Below are positions 1 through 11,700 of a stretch of 64,000 bases of DNA, piece by piece. The notes under the pieces are model-generated. The model did no database searches, had not been told where the DNA came from, and was given only the letters and a program-made list of their open reading frames with translations. A program made the position numbers and the translations under genes. The DNA comes from Ceratodon purpureus. Its lineage: Eukaryota > Streptophyta > Bryopsida > Pseudoditrichales > Ditrichaceae. Location: NCBI GenBank assembly GCA_014871385.1, contig CM026426.1, forward strand, positions 78,332,066 through 78,396,065, written 5' to 3'. Within the stretch, counting starts at the first letter, position 1; the number at the start of each line of letters is the position of its first letter.

Positions 1-611
1 GGATACTGCCCAGTCGCCCGGAGCTAGAGGAATTGTGGGGTCAGAAGTCCAAGCCCGGCTTCATCTTCTACAATCATGGCAATTTGGAATAAGAGACCTA
101 CGTGCGCGAATTGTTCGTCAGAGTGTTGCAAGTGAATGGCCAATCAACTCGTCTCTTTCCTTCCACTTTGCTCGCAGGCTTGCTGTAGAGGCGAATGGAA
201 GCAAAATAAACTGGGCACAGTTCGAGTACAAACAAACACACCCGCACCAGTCGCACTCCAGAATCCCCCGCATTCTCCCACAAATTCAGGATATCATAGC
301 GCCACTTCCACCTCTGACCAAGGTGCTTCCTTTTCCTCTTCATGAGGTACGTTCTCTGTTTCCCTACCGTGCAATATATGGGCTGATGATAGCATCTCTC
401 GGGACACGTGACCAATTTGATTTGTATTCCCTGTACATTACCGCATATTGTATAGTTGTGATTCTGTAAAATTAGTGCACACACACCTTGACGAATTGCA
501 TGCACATTTATATTTCGGCTGCATGGTACTATTTATCTAGGAATCTGACAATTTGTTGGGATGCTGCGAACCTCTCGAGTTCGTTGAAAATGATCGTCTT
601 TTCTTTCAATA
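1..611. other. Unassigned region with a weak degraded coding trace
   Basis: I cannot assign a gene here. On the plus strand, one frame starting near position 46 gives a protein-like run (PGFIFYNHGNLE, then ETYVRELFVRVLQ) that is broken by TAA and TAG codons. It may be the remains of a transposon-encoded protein whose start lies left of the window. Overlapping ORFs in the other frames look like chance. Confidence 0.2.
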
Positions 612-1334
612 ATGGTGTATCCTGTACTCCTTGACAAACTGTTACGGACAGACCCGACTGTGATCAGTAACTCTCCCGCACATGGCGTTCGAGAGGGGAG
701 CAAAAATGCAGGAGCTGTCGAGGTGAAGATAGAACCATTTGATCATCCCGGTCGACGTCGATTGGCGGACGGTCCGTCTAGCGCCGACACTGCATTCCAG
801 AGTATGACAACGTCCACCTTCTCTGGTCTGTCTCTACTTCGCCCCGCCATCGAGACGGCCCTGAAAAAATTCCGGAACGATCTGTGCCAGAATTCGCACG
901 ACGCAGAACGCGAAGTAAGCAAAATGAAGTCCAAGCTGGTGGAAGAGAGAGACCACCTTAAATTTCTTAAGAGGAAGTTGTCGGAGAAAATAGACAGCCA
1001 TGTCCGAGCTCGTGAAGAATACGATCGCGCTCGACAAGTGTGCGGTGCTGCACGTCACCAGGAAGGGTCGCCTATGGAGGAAAACGGTGTCATTGCCTGG
1101 AAACTATTTGTACGCAATTACGAAACCTTGGAGAAGTCTTGGCTTTCTAATGTGCAAGTCGCCGAGACAATGAAAAACAGCTGGGAATTCAAGGTAACGA
1201 GACAGAACGATCTCATAGCAAAATTGGTCACGCACCTCGAAGAAGCAGAGAAATCTTACCTGAAAACGTGCACGGAAATTGACGTAGACCTCGCCAATCT
1301 TGAATCTGTTCTTGACTTTCTCAAGCAGCTGTGA
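612..1334 (+). CDS. Coiled-coil protein of unknown function
   Basis: A 240-residue ORF with an ATG start and TGA stop, not recognised as a named family. Residues 1-75 are low complexity and rich in Pro/Ser/Gly. From about residue 80 to the end it is strongly charged and helical (Lys/Glu-rich stretches such as EVSKMKSKLVEERDHLKFLKRKLSEK), typical of a continuous coiled coil. The last residues are hydrophobic (VLDFLKQL). No membrane segment or signal peptide is seen. It ends about 800 bp left of the MULE and is outside the inverted repeats, so it is not element cargo. It could be the last exon of a longer gene, since charged coiled-coil tails are common in transposon accessory proteins of this genome type. 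The function is unknown. Confidence 0.55.
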   Translation: MVYPVLLDKLLRTDPTVISNSPAHGVREGSKNAGAVEVKIEPFDHPGRRRLADGPSSADTAFQSMTTSTFSGLSLLRPAIETALKKFRNDLCQNSHDAEREVSKMKSKLVEERDHLKFLKRKLSEKIDSHVRAREEYDRARQVCGAARHQEGSPMEENGVIAWKLFVRNYETLEKSWLSNVQVAETMKNSWEFKVTRQNDLIAKLVTHLEEAEKSYLKTCTEIDVDLANLESVLDFLKQL

Positions 1335-2136
1335 CTTGCATACCTCTTTCATAGTCTCTGCTATTCTGCTAGTCAATCAGGCGTACGGGATCATTCAAGG
1401 AAAAGGCACTTAGCAGTTCTGGAAAATTTTGAATTTTGCAATGAACCTTGCGTCCACAGTGCGAAATGATACTTCTATTTAACCATGTTGATGGTGGAAC
1501 AATTTAGGAGCTGTAATACACTCTCTTGATAGCACAATCAGTTTTAGGTGAACAATTGAACCAAATTGTAATAGGATTTGTGTGAAACTCTTTACGTAAT
1601 CCGTCCTCGACAATACTTCGTCATTAATCAAATCCAGCACATTTAAATGAACTGCATGAGTCTGACTTATGCCTCTTGAGTATGACCCCCAGTGCTCAAC
1701 CGGATATCAGTCGCCCTTAAATCAATACACATATATCTGCGGACATGCATTGTGTCGGCTGCGACACAGGTCATTGCCGTGATATACACATGTACCTTCT
1801 TTTCCGACCCGGATATCGGCATCCCCGGACATCTGTATTACGTAACCTATGTAATCCTTACAAGTGTCCTGCTCTAACTAGACCGCTCATATTTATTTTC
1901 ATCACACACCGAACAGAACTGTGCACACGATGGCAAAATGCCACTCCTATCATCCTTGTACCGCGTCATCAAATGTCATCGATGAAATCCGTGATTGTTA
2001 ACAGACTTCCGTTTCACAACCTCCAGTTCGAACGATAACTTCCACCACACCCAATCTGGTAGAACACAAACTTAATACCGTGCAAAAATAGTGTACAGTT
2101 CTTAGTCCAGATCCACATCTTCGACGGATATAGCTA
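1335..2136. other. Intergenic flank of the MULE insertion
   Basis: About 800 bp without a supportable gene. Short ORFs at 1692-2038 overlap in two frames and have no recognisable content. The 3' end is the MULE target site. Confidence 0.5.
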
Positions 2137-2145
2137 CTGCTAGTG
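2137..2145. repeat. MULE target-site duplication, left copy (CTGCTAGTG)
   Basis: The 9-bp sequence CTGCTAGTG directly precedes the left terminus. It recurs exactly at 32295-32303, directly after the right terminus. Nine bp is the usual Mutator-superfamily duplication length, which fixes both ends of the element. Confidence 0.95.
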
Positions 2146-2469
2146 GGAGAACGCTATTTCGCATGTAGGAAAGGTGGGCCCCGTCGCGCCGTCCGACGTG
2201 GCATGCCGCGCTGGCCCCCGCGTTTTCCCACGATCCGACGGTTCCGGTAAGTCGCGAGTGGAGTAAAATCGCGATGTCACGTAACACTGGACTACCGAGA
2301 CACCCCGTCGACCGAGACGCCGTGACACTGAACACTGCCCACTTCCGAGACACTGGAATCGGAAACCTGACCGCGAACTCAAAAAAACATGACGTCATAA
2401 TTACGTCACAGTCCCCATCGTCTTCTCCATTCCGATTAGGGCTTCCACGGATTAGGGTTCCAGTGTTCT
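2146..2469 (+). repeat. MULE terminal inverted repeat, left
   Basis: This segment pairs with the reverse complement of 31985-32294 at about 98 percent identity by eye. The left copy carries about 15 extra bases near its inner end (around 2443-2458). It contains a CRE-like palindrome TGACGTCA and two GTGTCAC-type sites, and probably holds the transposase promoter. Confidence 0.93.
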
Positions 2470-2752
2470 CGTATTCTGCCTTCTCCTGGCGGATCACCGT
2501 TTGAGGGGTTTCGCGATCTTCAATGTAGACATCGTACTATTTGCTAATCGTTGTAATGGGTTCTGAATGCGTTTTCTTGTGGACGTGCACTGTTGTCGAT
2601 GTCGTGCATGGGTTTCGGAAGTTGCAATGCCGTTGAGATTTCATAGACAACGCTGTAGGGTTTCACTTCTAGGTCACACGACAATTCACCTTATGGGGCT
2701 GTCTACTTAGATAGGTTTCCGTACTGGTTGTTTGGCCTGTAAGCAACGGCCA

Positions 2753-5700
2753 ATGGGCGGCATGGAGGGCGCCAGTGCGGAGTTCCCAGTGTCCATGGAG
2801 TTCGACGGTACTCAGTCGGATGTAGATCTCGATGCTATGGAGGGGCATAAACTACAACTACAGGCAATCCTGGATCGCGTGCAGAATCCTCCCGATGGTA
2901 TCTTCGGACCACGCGATCTGAGTTGGGAGCTGGAATACCGTCCTCCACGTGGTGAGGACAAGAAATCTCATGTAGTACAGCAATGTTTTATTCCATCTGA
3001 TAGGGTTGAGGACTTCATAGACGGAATGCAGTGCGGGCGAGAAGGTGCACAATGCAAATTCCGCGCAAACAAAGAGAATCGTAAGCCCAATCAAAGGCGA
3101 GATGGGCACAAGACTGCCATGGAATTCACGAGGTTTGTATCTTACTGTCACAGTGTATTGTCCAGAACTTCCATTTCTCACGTCTGTAGACATAAGGTGT
3201 TTAGTGAGTACTGTTGCATGCGCAGGTCAGATGTGAGTACGGCCCGAAGGATTTCTCACATATTGTTGAGCCTATATCGGAGGATTTACTTCCGAAGTCT
3301 AAGAAAAAACCTAGGGTTCCTGACAGCGTTCCAGAAGGCAACATTTTGGCCCCGACTCGGAAAGCTAGAGCGAAACGGACAAAGGCTGATGGAGGAAGAA
3401 AACCTCCTCGGAAATTCAAGGCGAAAACAGCTGCCACTGTCACCGATGCCATGGATTGGATGGTTCAGGATCCCATTCCCTCACCGAAGAAGCGACGTGG
3501 TAGAAAGGGGAAAGGACAGAGTACTGTTGCAGTGCCATGTGACGCCACCTCCACCGGTGCGTGTGCAACTGGGATTCCGGACCTCAATGAGCTCCCACGC
3601 GAGGTACATGTCTCCGATCCCCCTCCTGCAGTCGCGAAGAAGAGATCAAACCGTAAGAAGGCAGCAGGTGCCGGTTCCGAAGTGTCCAGTGTCACTGCTC
3701 CGGGAACAACTACCTCAAAACCTAGAAGACGAGTATCAAGGGCGAAGGCTGTCGCTGTCGTCACGCAAGATCCGCCGATGGCTTCAGAAGTGGATGTTCA
3801 CGGTGCACTTCTGTTTGATACAGGTTGCATAACGGACGTCGCACCACCTAAGAAGAGAGCTCCTAGGAAGAAAAAGGGCTTTCTAGAGCTTCTGCAGGGA
3901 ACTGATGTTCAAGTTCTGCAGACCACATGTCATCATGAAGGCGCAGTGCAACATCCATCCATTTCCGGGTTATGTGACATTGCGGGCATGGTTGAAGATC
4001 ATCCCCCTCCCCATCCCTGCCTTAATCATGGAAGCGGTGATCCACTGGCTAGTTCTTTGAAGAACGCCGCACCAACCTCTCGCAAGGCGGCACGGAAACC
4101 TAGTGCAAGGAAGAAGAAGCCGTCTCCTGTGACACACGCTGTTAACACCCAGTGTCACGTCGAGGGAGGACCTGTTACGACGATCAATCCGGTAGGTACG
4201 GTGCACACACCAATACTTCCAGAGGATTCCGAAGGGTGTACGACCCACTCAAAGGACGGTTTCGCTGAGACACAAGGTACTCTCAATTACGGACTCCCCC
4301 CTATATTGTCTGTTCTTTGTGACACTGCAGACGCCCTACGCGAAGAGATGACGGACTCCTTGGTACGTGATGGACGGGAGGCTGTCAATGAGGATTTAGG
4401 AGAAGTCGACGACCCCAGCAACAATACACGGGACGAGGTACAAGACAATCCCCCTCCACATGTGCCTAAACCCCTGCCCCGGCCTAAGATCAAGAGAGAC
4501 TCGAAAAAGAAATGGGGGAATTCCATTAAACGGGGCTGCCAGGCACAGTTCACTGTAAAGAAGCTTCTGTATTTACCCCACATTTCTGAAATTTGCATTA
4601 TACAGGAGAAACATATTAACCGTGACGGTTTAGTTGTTCACGGTGGAATGAAATACGGGGATCGAAGCGCCTTCTCAGCTCATCTCTCTCCCGAGATCAG
4701 ATCATTCGTTGAAGCCTGTCTACGCCGCGGGGATTCGTCAAATCAGATAATGAAGAAGCATCTTGAGCTACTTAAGAAGTACAAGGCTGAGGGGAAAGAC
4801 ATCACTAGAGACTTATTCCTCACTACCAAGGACATTCGCAATATTTCTGGTAAATTGGCGCAGGAAACATATATGCTGCATAAAAACGATGCACAGAGTG
4901 TCCGGATGTGGGTAGAACGAAACCCCGAGAAGGTATTTTACTACACAGAATCGAACAAAGAGAAACCTGTACCTGTTCCAGGGGAATTGACAGGGTCCAA
5001 CATGCCTTTCACAATCGGAATCCAGACCGAATGGCAACGTAAAATGATGTTAGAACATGGCCACCGAGGGGGGATCTCAGTGGATGCAACGTTTGGAACT
5101 AATGAGAAGAAGGTATGTATTTACTTAACTAGCTTTCCTTGTTGTGGTTAAGCTTGACTCTAATTCTGTTATTATCGTGCCTACCATGCGCAACAATCAT
5201 CGTAGGAATCAGTTAAATCTATTTCATTCATACACAGATATTACTGCGAAAAGACTACGCTTAATCGCCCAAGTGGTTTTCTTCTTTCTGTGTGGCAGTT
5301 TCCACTCTATACACTCATGGTGTTTGACGAGTGGCACAATGGGGTTCCCGTGGCTTTCATTCTCACCTCTAAATGTGCAGAAGTTAACCTAAGTCCCTGG
5401 ATGAAGGCACTGAAGGCAAGGATGATTGAGGAGAAACCAGATTGGAAACCGGCTGCTTTTATAGTAGATTGTGCACAAGGTGAAATCAATGCAATAAAGT
5501 ACGTTCCACTTACTGTTTCTACGTGAAATGGAATGTTACAACCGATGCTATGTACTCTGATCTATAATTACAGTGTCACAATATGTATACGAAGGTCACG
5601 GTACACACTTTAGTGTCACGGACGTCAACTACGATTCTGTGACACTAGAGTCTCTATCACAAATATGCGAATACGTTCTCTCTTCAGTGCACTCTACTTT

Positions 5701-8700
5701 TATCCCATTATCCCAGGTATTGGATGATTACTGATCTTCCACTAGAGCAGAACAGTGTCCAAAGTGACGTCATTTAACGCGGTTTTTAACGCGGTTTAAC
5801 GCAGTTTAACGTGGACAGTTTTTTTGACGCAAAAATGGCAAAAAGGTCACGGACGTCACTTTGGTTTGACGTGCTGCGTCAACCTTATGTTAAACCAGTT
5901 AACAGGAGTTAACGTGCTGCGTCTAAAGTGACGCAAATTGAAATTATGGAAGTTACCCAGGGTGAGTAACTTTGAGGGTGACGTGGACATTTCCCGCGTT
6001 TCTGGATGGATGAAAAATTGGCTGATGTGGCACGGAAATCGGAAGTGTCAGTTGGGTGCATCGATGGCCAAGATTTTGACACGTGGCGTGATCTTCGATG
6101 TGGTTTTATTCTCTGTTAAGGTAGACGCAGTGTGACGTGTTTTTCTGGTTTGTCCTAGACGTTAACTTTGACGTGAGGTGACGCATAAACAAATGTGACG
6201 GGTACTTTTACGCGTTTACAGAGACGTTTTCAGACATTGGATTATGTTAGAGAAAACAACAAATTTAGATATTGTGTCAAAAGAAATACAGCATTACGTC
6301 AAAGTAGACGCTGATAAAGAGGTTTGCTAAGTATTTTAACGCGTTTACGGAGACGTCAGTAGACACAGAATTATGAAAGAGGAAACAAGCATTTCATGCA
6401 CCCCATTAGAATTTTGTGTCAAATGTGACAAAATACTTTGACAAAGTTGACGCATCTAAACACAAAAAACATTTCATAACGTGTTTCTTGAAACGGCTTT
6501 AGACGTAGTGTGACGTGGGCCATGTCAACCATTTGAGGCATCCATTTCCAAATTCTGTTAAATGAAACACAAAGCTATGTTTATATTGACGCATGGACAG
6601 CGTCCATTATGACACATAGTAGCGTAATGTAGTGTCCAACCACAACGTCAACAAGGACGCAATACAACGTTTTTGGAGACGTAAAACTATGTCATATATA
6701 ACGTACTTTCACACAAACATAGACGTCACTTGAAACGCAAATTAACAATGTTGATCAGGTTTATTGCAAAACGCAAATGAACATCGGTGATGAATTCAGA
6801 TTACTGAAGCCTAGTAGTTTGAAAAGTATGTATGCTACGTTTCAATGGACAGCCATTCAATAGCATAATGAAAACGGCTACCTGTGCATACTGACAGCCA
6901 TCACTTTCCTACAAAAATGGCTACAATCTACTTCTTGCTAATGCTGGTTTCCTATGTTGGGTTCTTCTTAATCTGCACACTCCAAATCACATAGCAAACA
7001 ATTAGAAAACATAGCATGGGTTGCCAGATGGGAAACCGGAACGACTGAGGTTTTAGGATGAGGGGTAGATCTGAACGTACCTTTTTGTAGCACTTCACGG
7101 GGCCTGCCGGTTTCGGAACCGCTGACTTCTCCAAACCCCCAGCTTCTCCCTGTATACACAATTGAGTCATCATCACGAGGGTAGAGGAAAGCAATAGCCT
7201 GCGTCAACGCCTCCAAACGGGATCTAGTGATCATTTCAGATCGTAGGGGAACCGTGCGACACCGTGAACAAACAGGCGAGACCTACAACTCAACCGAATA
7301 CAGAGAGAAGTCTACACGGAAAATGATGGTCAAATTACAATTGAAACCCTCTAAGGTATGCAAGAAAACACAACAGTGACCACTTACCTCTACTGCCTCA
7401 AAGGCAACTCTTTTTTTGGTATTTGCGGCCTCCTCCTTAGTCTGTTTTTTCTTCGACGGCGCCTTCTTTTCCGGTGGCGGGGACTTCAGCTTCTTCGATG
7501 CCGCCCTCATTGTTGCCCTGGTGTTGTCTCCTGTACTTGCCGGTTTAGAGTCTCCTGTAGTAGCCTCCACTGCCGCCAATACTCCTTGGACAGCCCCCAC
7601 TGCCTCCACTGCCTCTGCTACCCCTTCGCTGGGTGCAGGCCTTAGGTCACTCGCGGGCCACCGAATGAAGTAACCAATTGCCTCGTTCATGGTCAGAACG
7701 CCTTCATCCTCAAGTCGGCACTGAAGATCGTGGTCGTCCTTGAGACTTGTGGTCACCTGCACTGAGAACTCGTCATCTTCTATACGGTGGCAGTGGACAG
7801 ACTCTCCTGGCATGCCGTGTAGCACTCCACATCCAACCAGAGTGGTGAAGGAGTCGTCATGAGCGCTACTGAGCAACTCGACTGCCATTCCTTTAGCAAA
7901 CCGTCTCTACAACGCAAACGAAGCACATATGGGAACACAGTTATGTTAACGGTTACGGATGAATATGTTTATCATTGTCACTTGAACCAAAGTGCGTATG
8001 TCACTGGAAACGGAAATTTTTGTCATTCAAGACGCAATTGTGCGTCATTTGAAACAAAGCCAGGATGAGCCAAGACCAAGTTTTCCGTCCATGGAAACGT
8101 AAATTCATGTCATTCTCAACGCAATCCTATTTCAAGCAATACGACTTCCTATGTGAATGAAATGCGCACATTATGCTACACGCTGTCCTAACAAATTGAA
8201 TATGAAGAGAACGTTGTGGTCTGCCTAGTTAACCGTACGCTTTATACTACCTGATCTGATGCCGACTTCGGGTCGGAGAGGGATGCAATTGTGTCAACCA
8301 CCTCTTGCTCATCCGCCTCTGGTGAGGAAACCTTTTCCTCCAAAGGTGCTGGAACTCTATCGCTGTTGTTGTGCGAATCCGGGGATGGCAAGCCGTTGTC
8401 GTCTTCCTCCTCTGAGACCTCCTCCTCCACATCATGTTTTTGGGTCACCTGTTCCAGACCGCCACCATCCTCGAGCCCATCTTCCGCCATATCTTCTGCT
8501 CCATCCACCATATCTACCTTTTCCGTGTTCGCATGAGTCTTCTCATCCGGCGTTGTGCGGATACTGACATGGAACTCCTCATCTGTCTTGGTGGATGCGT
8601 GTCTAGTGCGCTCATCTACAGCCTCCTCTGTTGTGGTGCCGTCATCCGGAGATGGATCCGCCAGCCCCGTACCAGCCTTCGACGACTCTCGAGTGACAAC

Positions 8701-11700
8701 GACTATGTCAGCGGGCCGCCGCTTGTCTTGCTTGGGCCGTGGTTTCCCCCCGGATTTCTTGGTGGCCTTGTGTTTGGGCAGCAATGGCTCCACAAGTGGT
8801 GGAGTAGACACTCGAGTCATGCTGGCGTGTAACTCCGTGAGCATATCCTCGACCTTCTTCAACCTCGACTCTTGGGCCGCACACAATGCTTCTATCTTCT
8901 CCATCCTTGCATCCTGAGCACCTTCTGACTTCTGCTTCCTTGCATTGATGCGGTCTTCCAGCTCCTTCTGTCTCATAGCCTTCACCTCCGCAGCGACTTC
9001 CGCTTCTAAAGGCTGTCGTCCTAGTCTTATGCTCTGCGCATGATTCCCACTTCACGGAAATTAATAAAGCAAAAAAATCGATACCCAAGACGGAAACAGT
9101 GCATCATATGCGAAATTAGCATGAAACATACCTTTACTGATCCAGATAAATGTTACCTCCCACCGCGGTGAAACTCAGTTTCATGTCACTTGAAACATGG
9201 AGTCACGTCATATGGAACATGGAAGACTATCAGAAGGAACGGCACTGGATCGCCACTAGAAGGGCAGAGTCACGTCACGAGAAACAGAAGATAGTGTCAT
9301 AAGAGTCCTGATATCTCGTTAGAAGAAACGCAGTCCATATAGCCCACTACCACTGGACACAAGAATTTGAACATTTGGACCATTTCTTATTCTCAAAAAC
9401 ATCCCACAAGAGTCAGAGATTGAGTGCGTTTCAAAATCCAGAATTAAAGTAGGTACGGTAACCAACTCAAAACCACAAAGCACGCAAAATCATCACTCCA
9501 ACAGTATCAACATACAAACACTTTGTCTTATGTCCACAATGCAACAGATAAAGTACTATAAAAGGACTTACCAGTGCGGACACTGCAGCAATCGATTGGC
9601 TCCACGCGGTGCCAGACTTCGAAGGCCTCCCAAGCGAGATGCTGGACATAATCTGGGACTTCTCTTGTACAGCTAGGTCTTCCCGCATCTCCACCAACTT
9701 ATCCCAATGGCGCGTGGCAATATCCGGAGGCTTCCCTTGTCCAAGCCTGATGAGCTTGTTGATCTGGAACTTCACCCGAGTCACGCACCTGGACATCCTC
9801 GAATTGAACCATCTCTCACTGAGTTCTGTGGTTTCGCCATAGAAATCGAACTCAGAGCATACTCGTGCGATCAGTTTCGCCTTTGCCTCCTTCAGCTGTC
9901 CCTTCCACCCCAGTGTCACGGTTGGATCTAGGGCGCGTGCAAATTTCTGCAGGGAAGCATTCAGGAGGGGTTCGTGGGAGCCGGCAGGGACGCCATGGCG
10001 ATCCAGTTTGATGCGCATCGGCTCCTTCGGCTCCCCATCATCTTCCTCCTCGTATCCCTCCATGTCGTCTTCCTCCTCCATATCTTCATCACCGTACAAC
10101 TCCTCCATGTCGTCATCGTACGCAACCTCCTCCGACTGCAGCTGCTGCGAACTCTGTGAATCAGACCGTGAATCGCGCATGGGTATCCTCCCCATTGCAA
10201 CAGGAGTGCGGGACCTGGAAGAGCGCCCTACTGGAGAGGAGACGTCGGAGGTACCTCGCCAGCGTCTTGGCGGTGTTAGGTCTTCCTCCTCGTCTTGCGA
10301 TCTGGTCCAGTATCCACGCCGCAAATTCTCTTCAAAATGCCTGCGGGTTTCCTGCGAACAGGCCGTGGAGATCCCCTCCCACCGCCAACGGACCCTCCTC
10401 TTGATCTCGGTGGGCATCCTCTCACCTCCCGCTCCATCCAGTTTGTCTCCACCCTCCTCGGCAATCTGATCTTGCTCCGGCTGCGACCCTGGGCGTTCTG
10501 TCTCGGTTCCTCCTGCTCGTCCTCCATCGCCAATCCTGGAGCTTCAACCGTGGGCAGCGCTGCTCGAATTGCCTCCACCGACACGTAATTTCTCCTAAGG
10601 CCCGGCCTTGGGGATCGCTGCCTCCACTCTGCAAAATCCTGTTGGCTCTTCTTGCGATTCTGTCAAGGAAGACAAAATTGCAACCCTAAGTTTACAATGC
10701 CGTCCACCTAACTTCCAGAAAATGGCGGCAGAGACTCTGAAGTTTGAACCTGACACTAATCCCTAGAATCGTACCCTCATCACCCAGAAGTCACTGCCCA
10801 ATGAAAGGAACCTAACATACAGTATACAATTGTAATATGAAACGTGTTTCTCTATCAAATTGAGATGCTGCGAAGAGGAATTAAGGAGCCCAGAAATTAT
10901 AGCATAGAGTTTAGGGTTTACTTATAGTTCGGGGGCTTGAAGCTGGCTTGGGCGTCGCTTCCTCCGCTCCCTCCTGGTACGCCACCCGTAGACGTTGGCG
11001 CGAGCTCCGCCTCGGCTGGAAGTCGGACTCCACGGATGAGCTACGCCGATTTCTCCGACTTGGTGCTTCTGCTGGAGCAGTAGAGGACCTGATCGAGGAA
11101 CCCGCACGAGAGGGGTACAACCCTGATGCAAAGTTGGGGTCGAAACCTGCCTCCTTCAATCGCAGCTCCACCTCCCTCTTGTTTGCGTCCACAATTGCAT
11201 CACGCAATTGCTCGTAGGACGGAGTTAACAAAGCCGCCGCCATATCTGTGTTCGGATCCGCATGATGCATGGTAATCCGGCTGCCATAAGTGCTCTTCAG
11301 TAGGTGACCCTATAGGCGTGCGCCATTCAAATCAGCCGGCGGTAATCAGGTACATGTCCCTTACTTTCGTGCTGTGATTTGAATGTGCTAACACGTTGTC
11401 TCTAACACAATATAGCGTCATCTATAACAAAGAGCACCGTCTTTTTTAACGCGATATGATTTCTATATCTGTCATTTTTAACGTGATACAACCAAATCTA
11501 ATGTCATATGTAGCGTGATTTAATGTCAACATAGACGTAATGTCATGTCAAATTAAACGTCATTTAATGTCATTTGCGACAACCGCATCTGTCATTGGTG
11601 ACGGGATGAAATGTCATTTGTGACGTAATTAGTGTCACCTGTAACGTGATGTTATGTCAATAATGACGTGATGTAACGCGATCTACTGTCAGTTTTATTT

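Noticed and set aside
2102-2504. ORFs on both strands in the MULE inverted repeat (also 31981-32434)
   Set aside because: Both strands and both repeat copies show overlapping ORFs in GC-rich repeat DNA with no domain; the sequence is explained as terminal inverted repeat.
5737-5739. CACTA insertion in a transposase exon, which would make the MULE non-autonomous
   Set aside because: A donor at 5499 and acceptor at 20643-20644 give a phase-matched junction into the CLWHVRRAW motif. Reading through the sequence next to the insertion would not reach that motif in frame.
7358-8917. Plus-strand Ser/Cys/Leu-rich ORFs over the TNPA-like exons
   Set aside because: They are antisense shadows of acidic and Lys-rich minus-strand exons that splice in phase.
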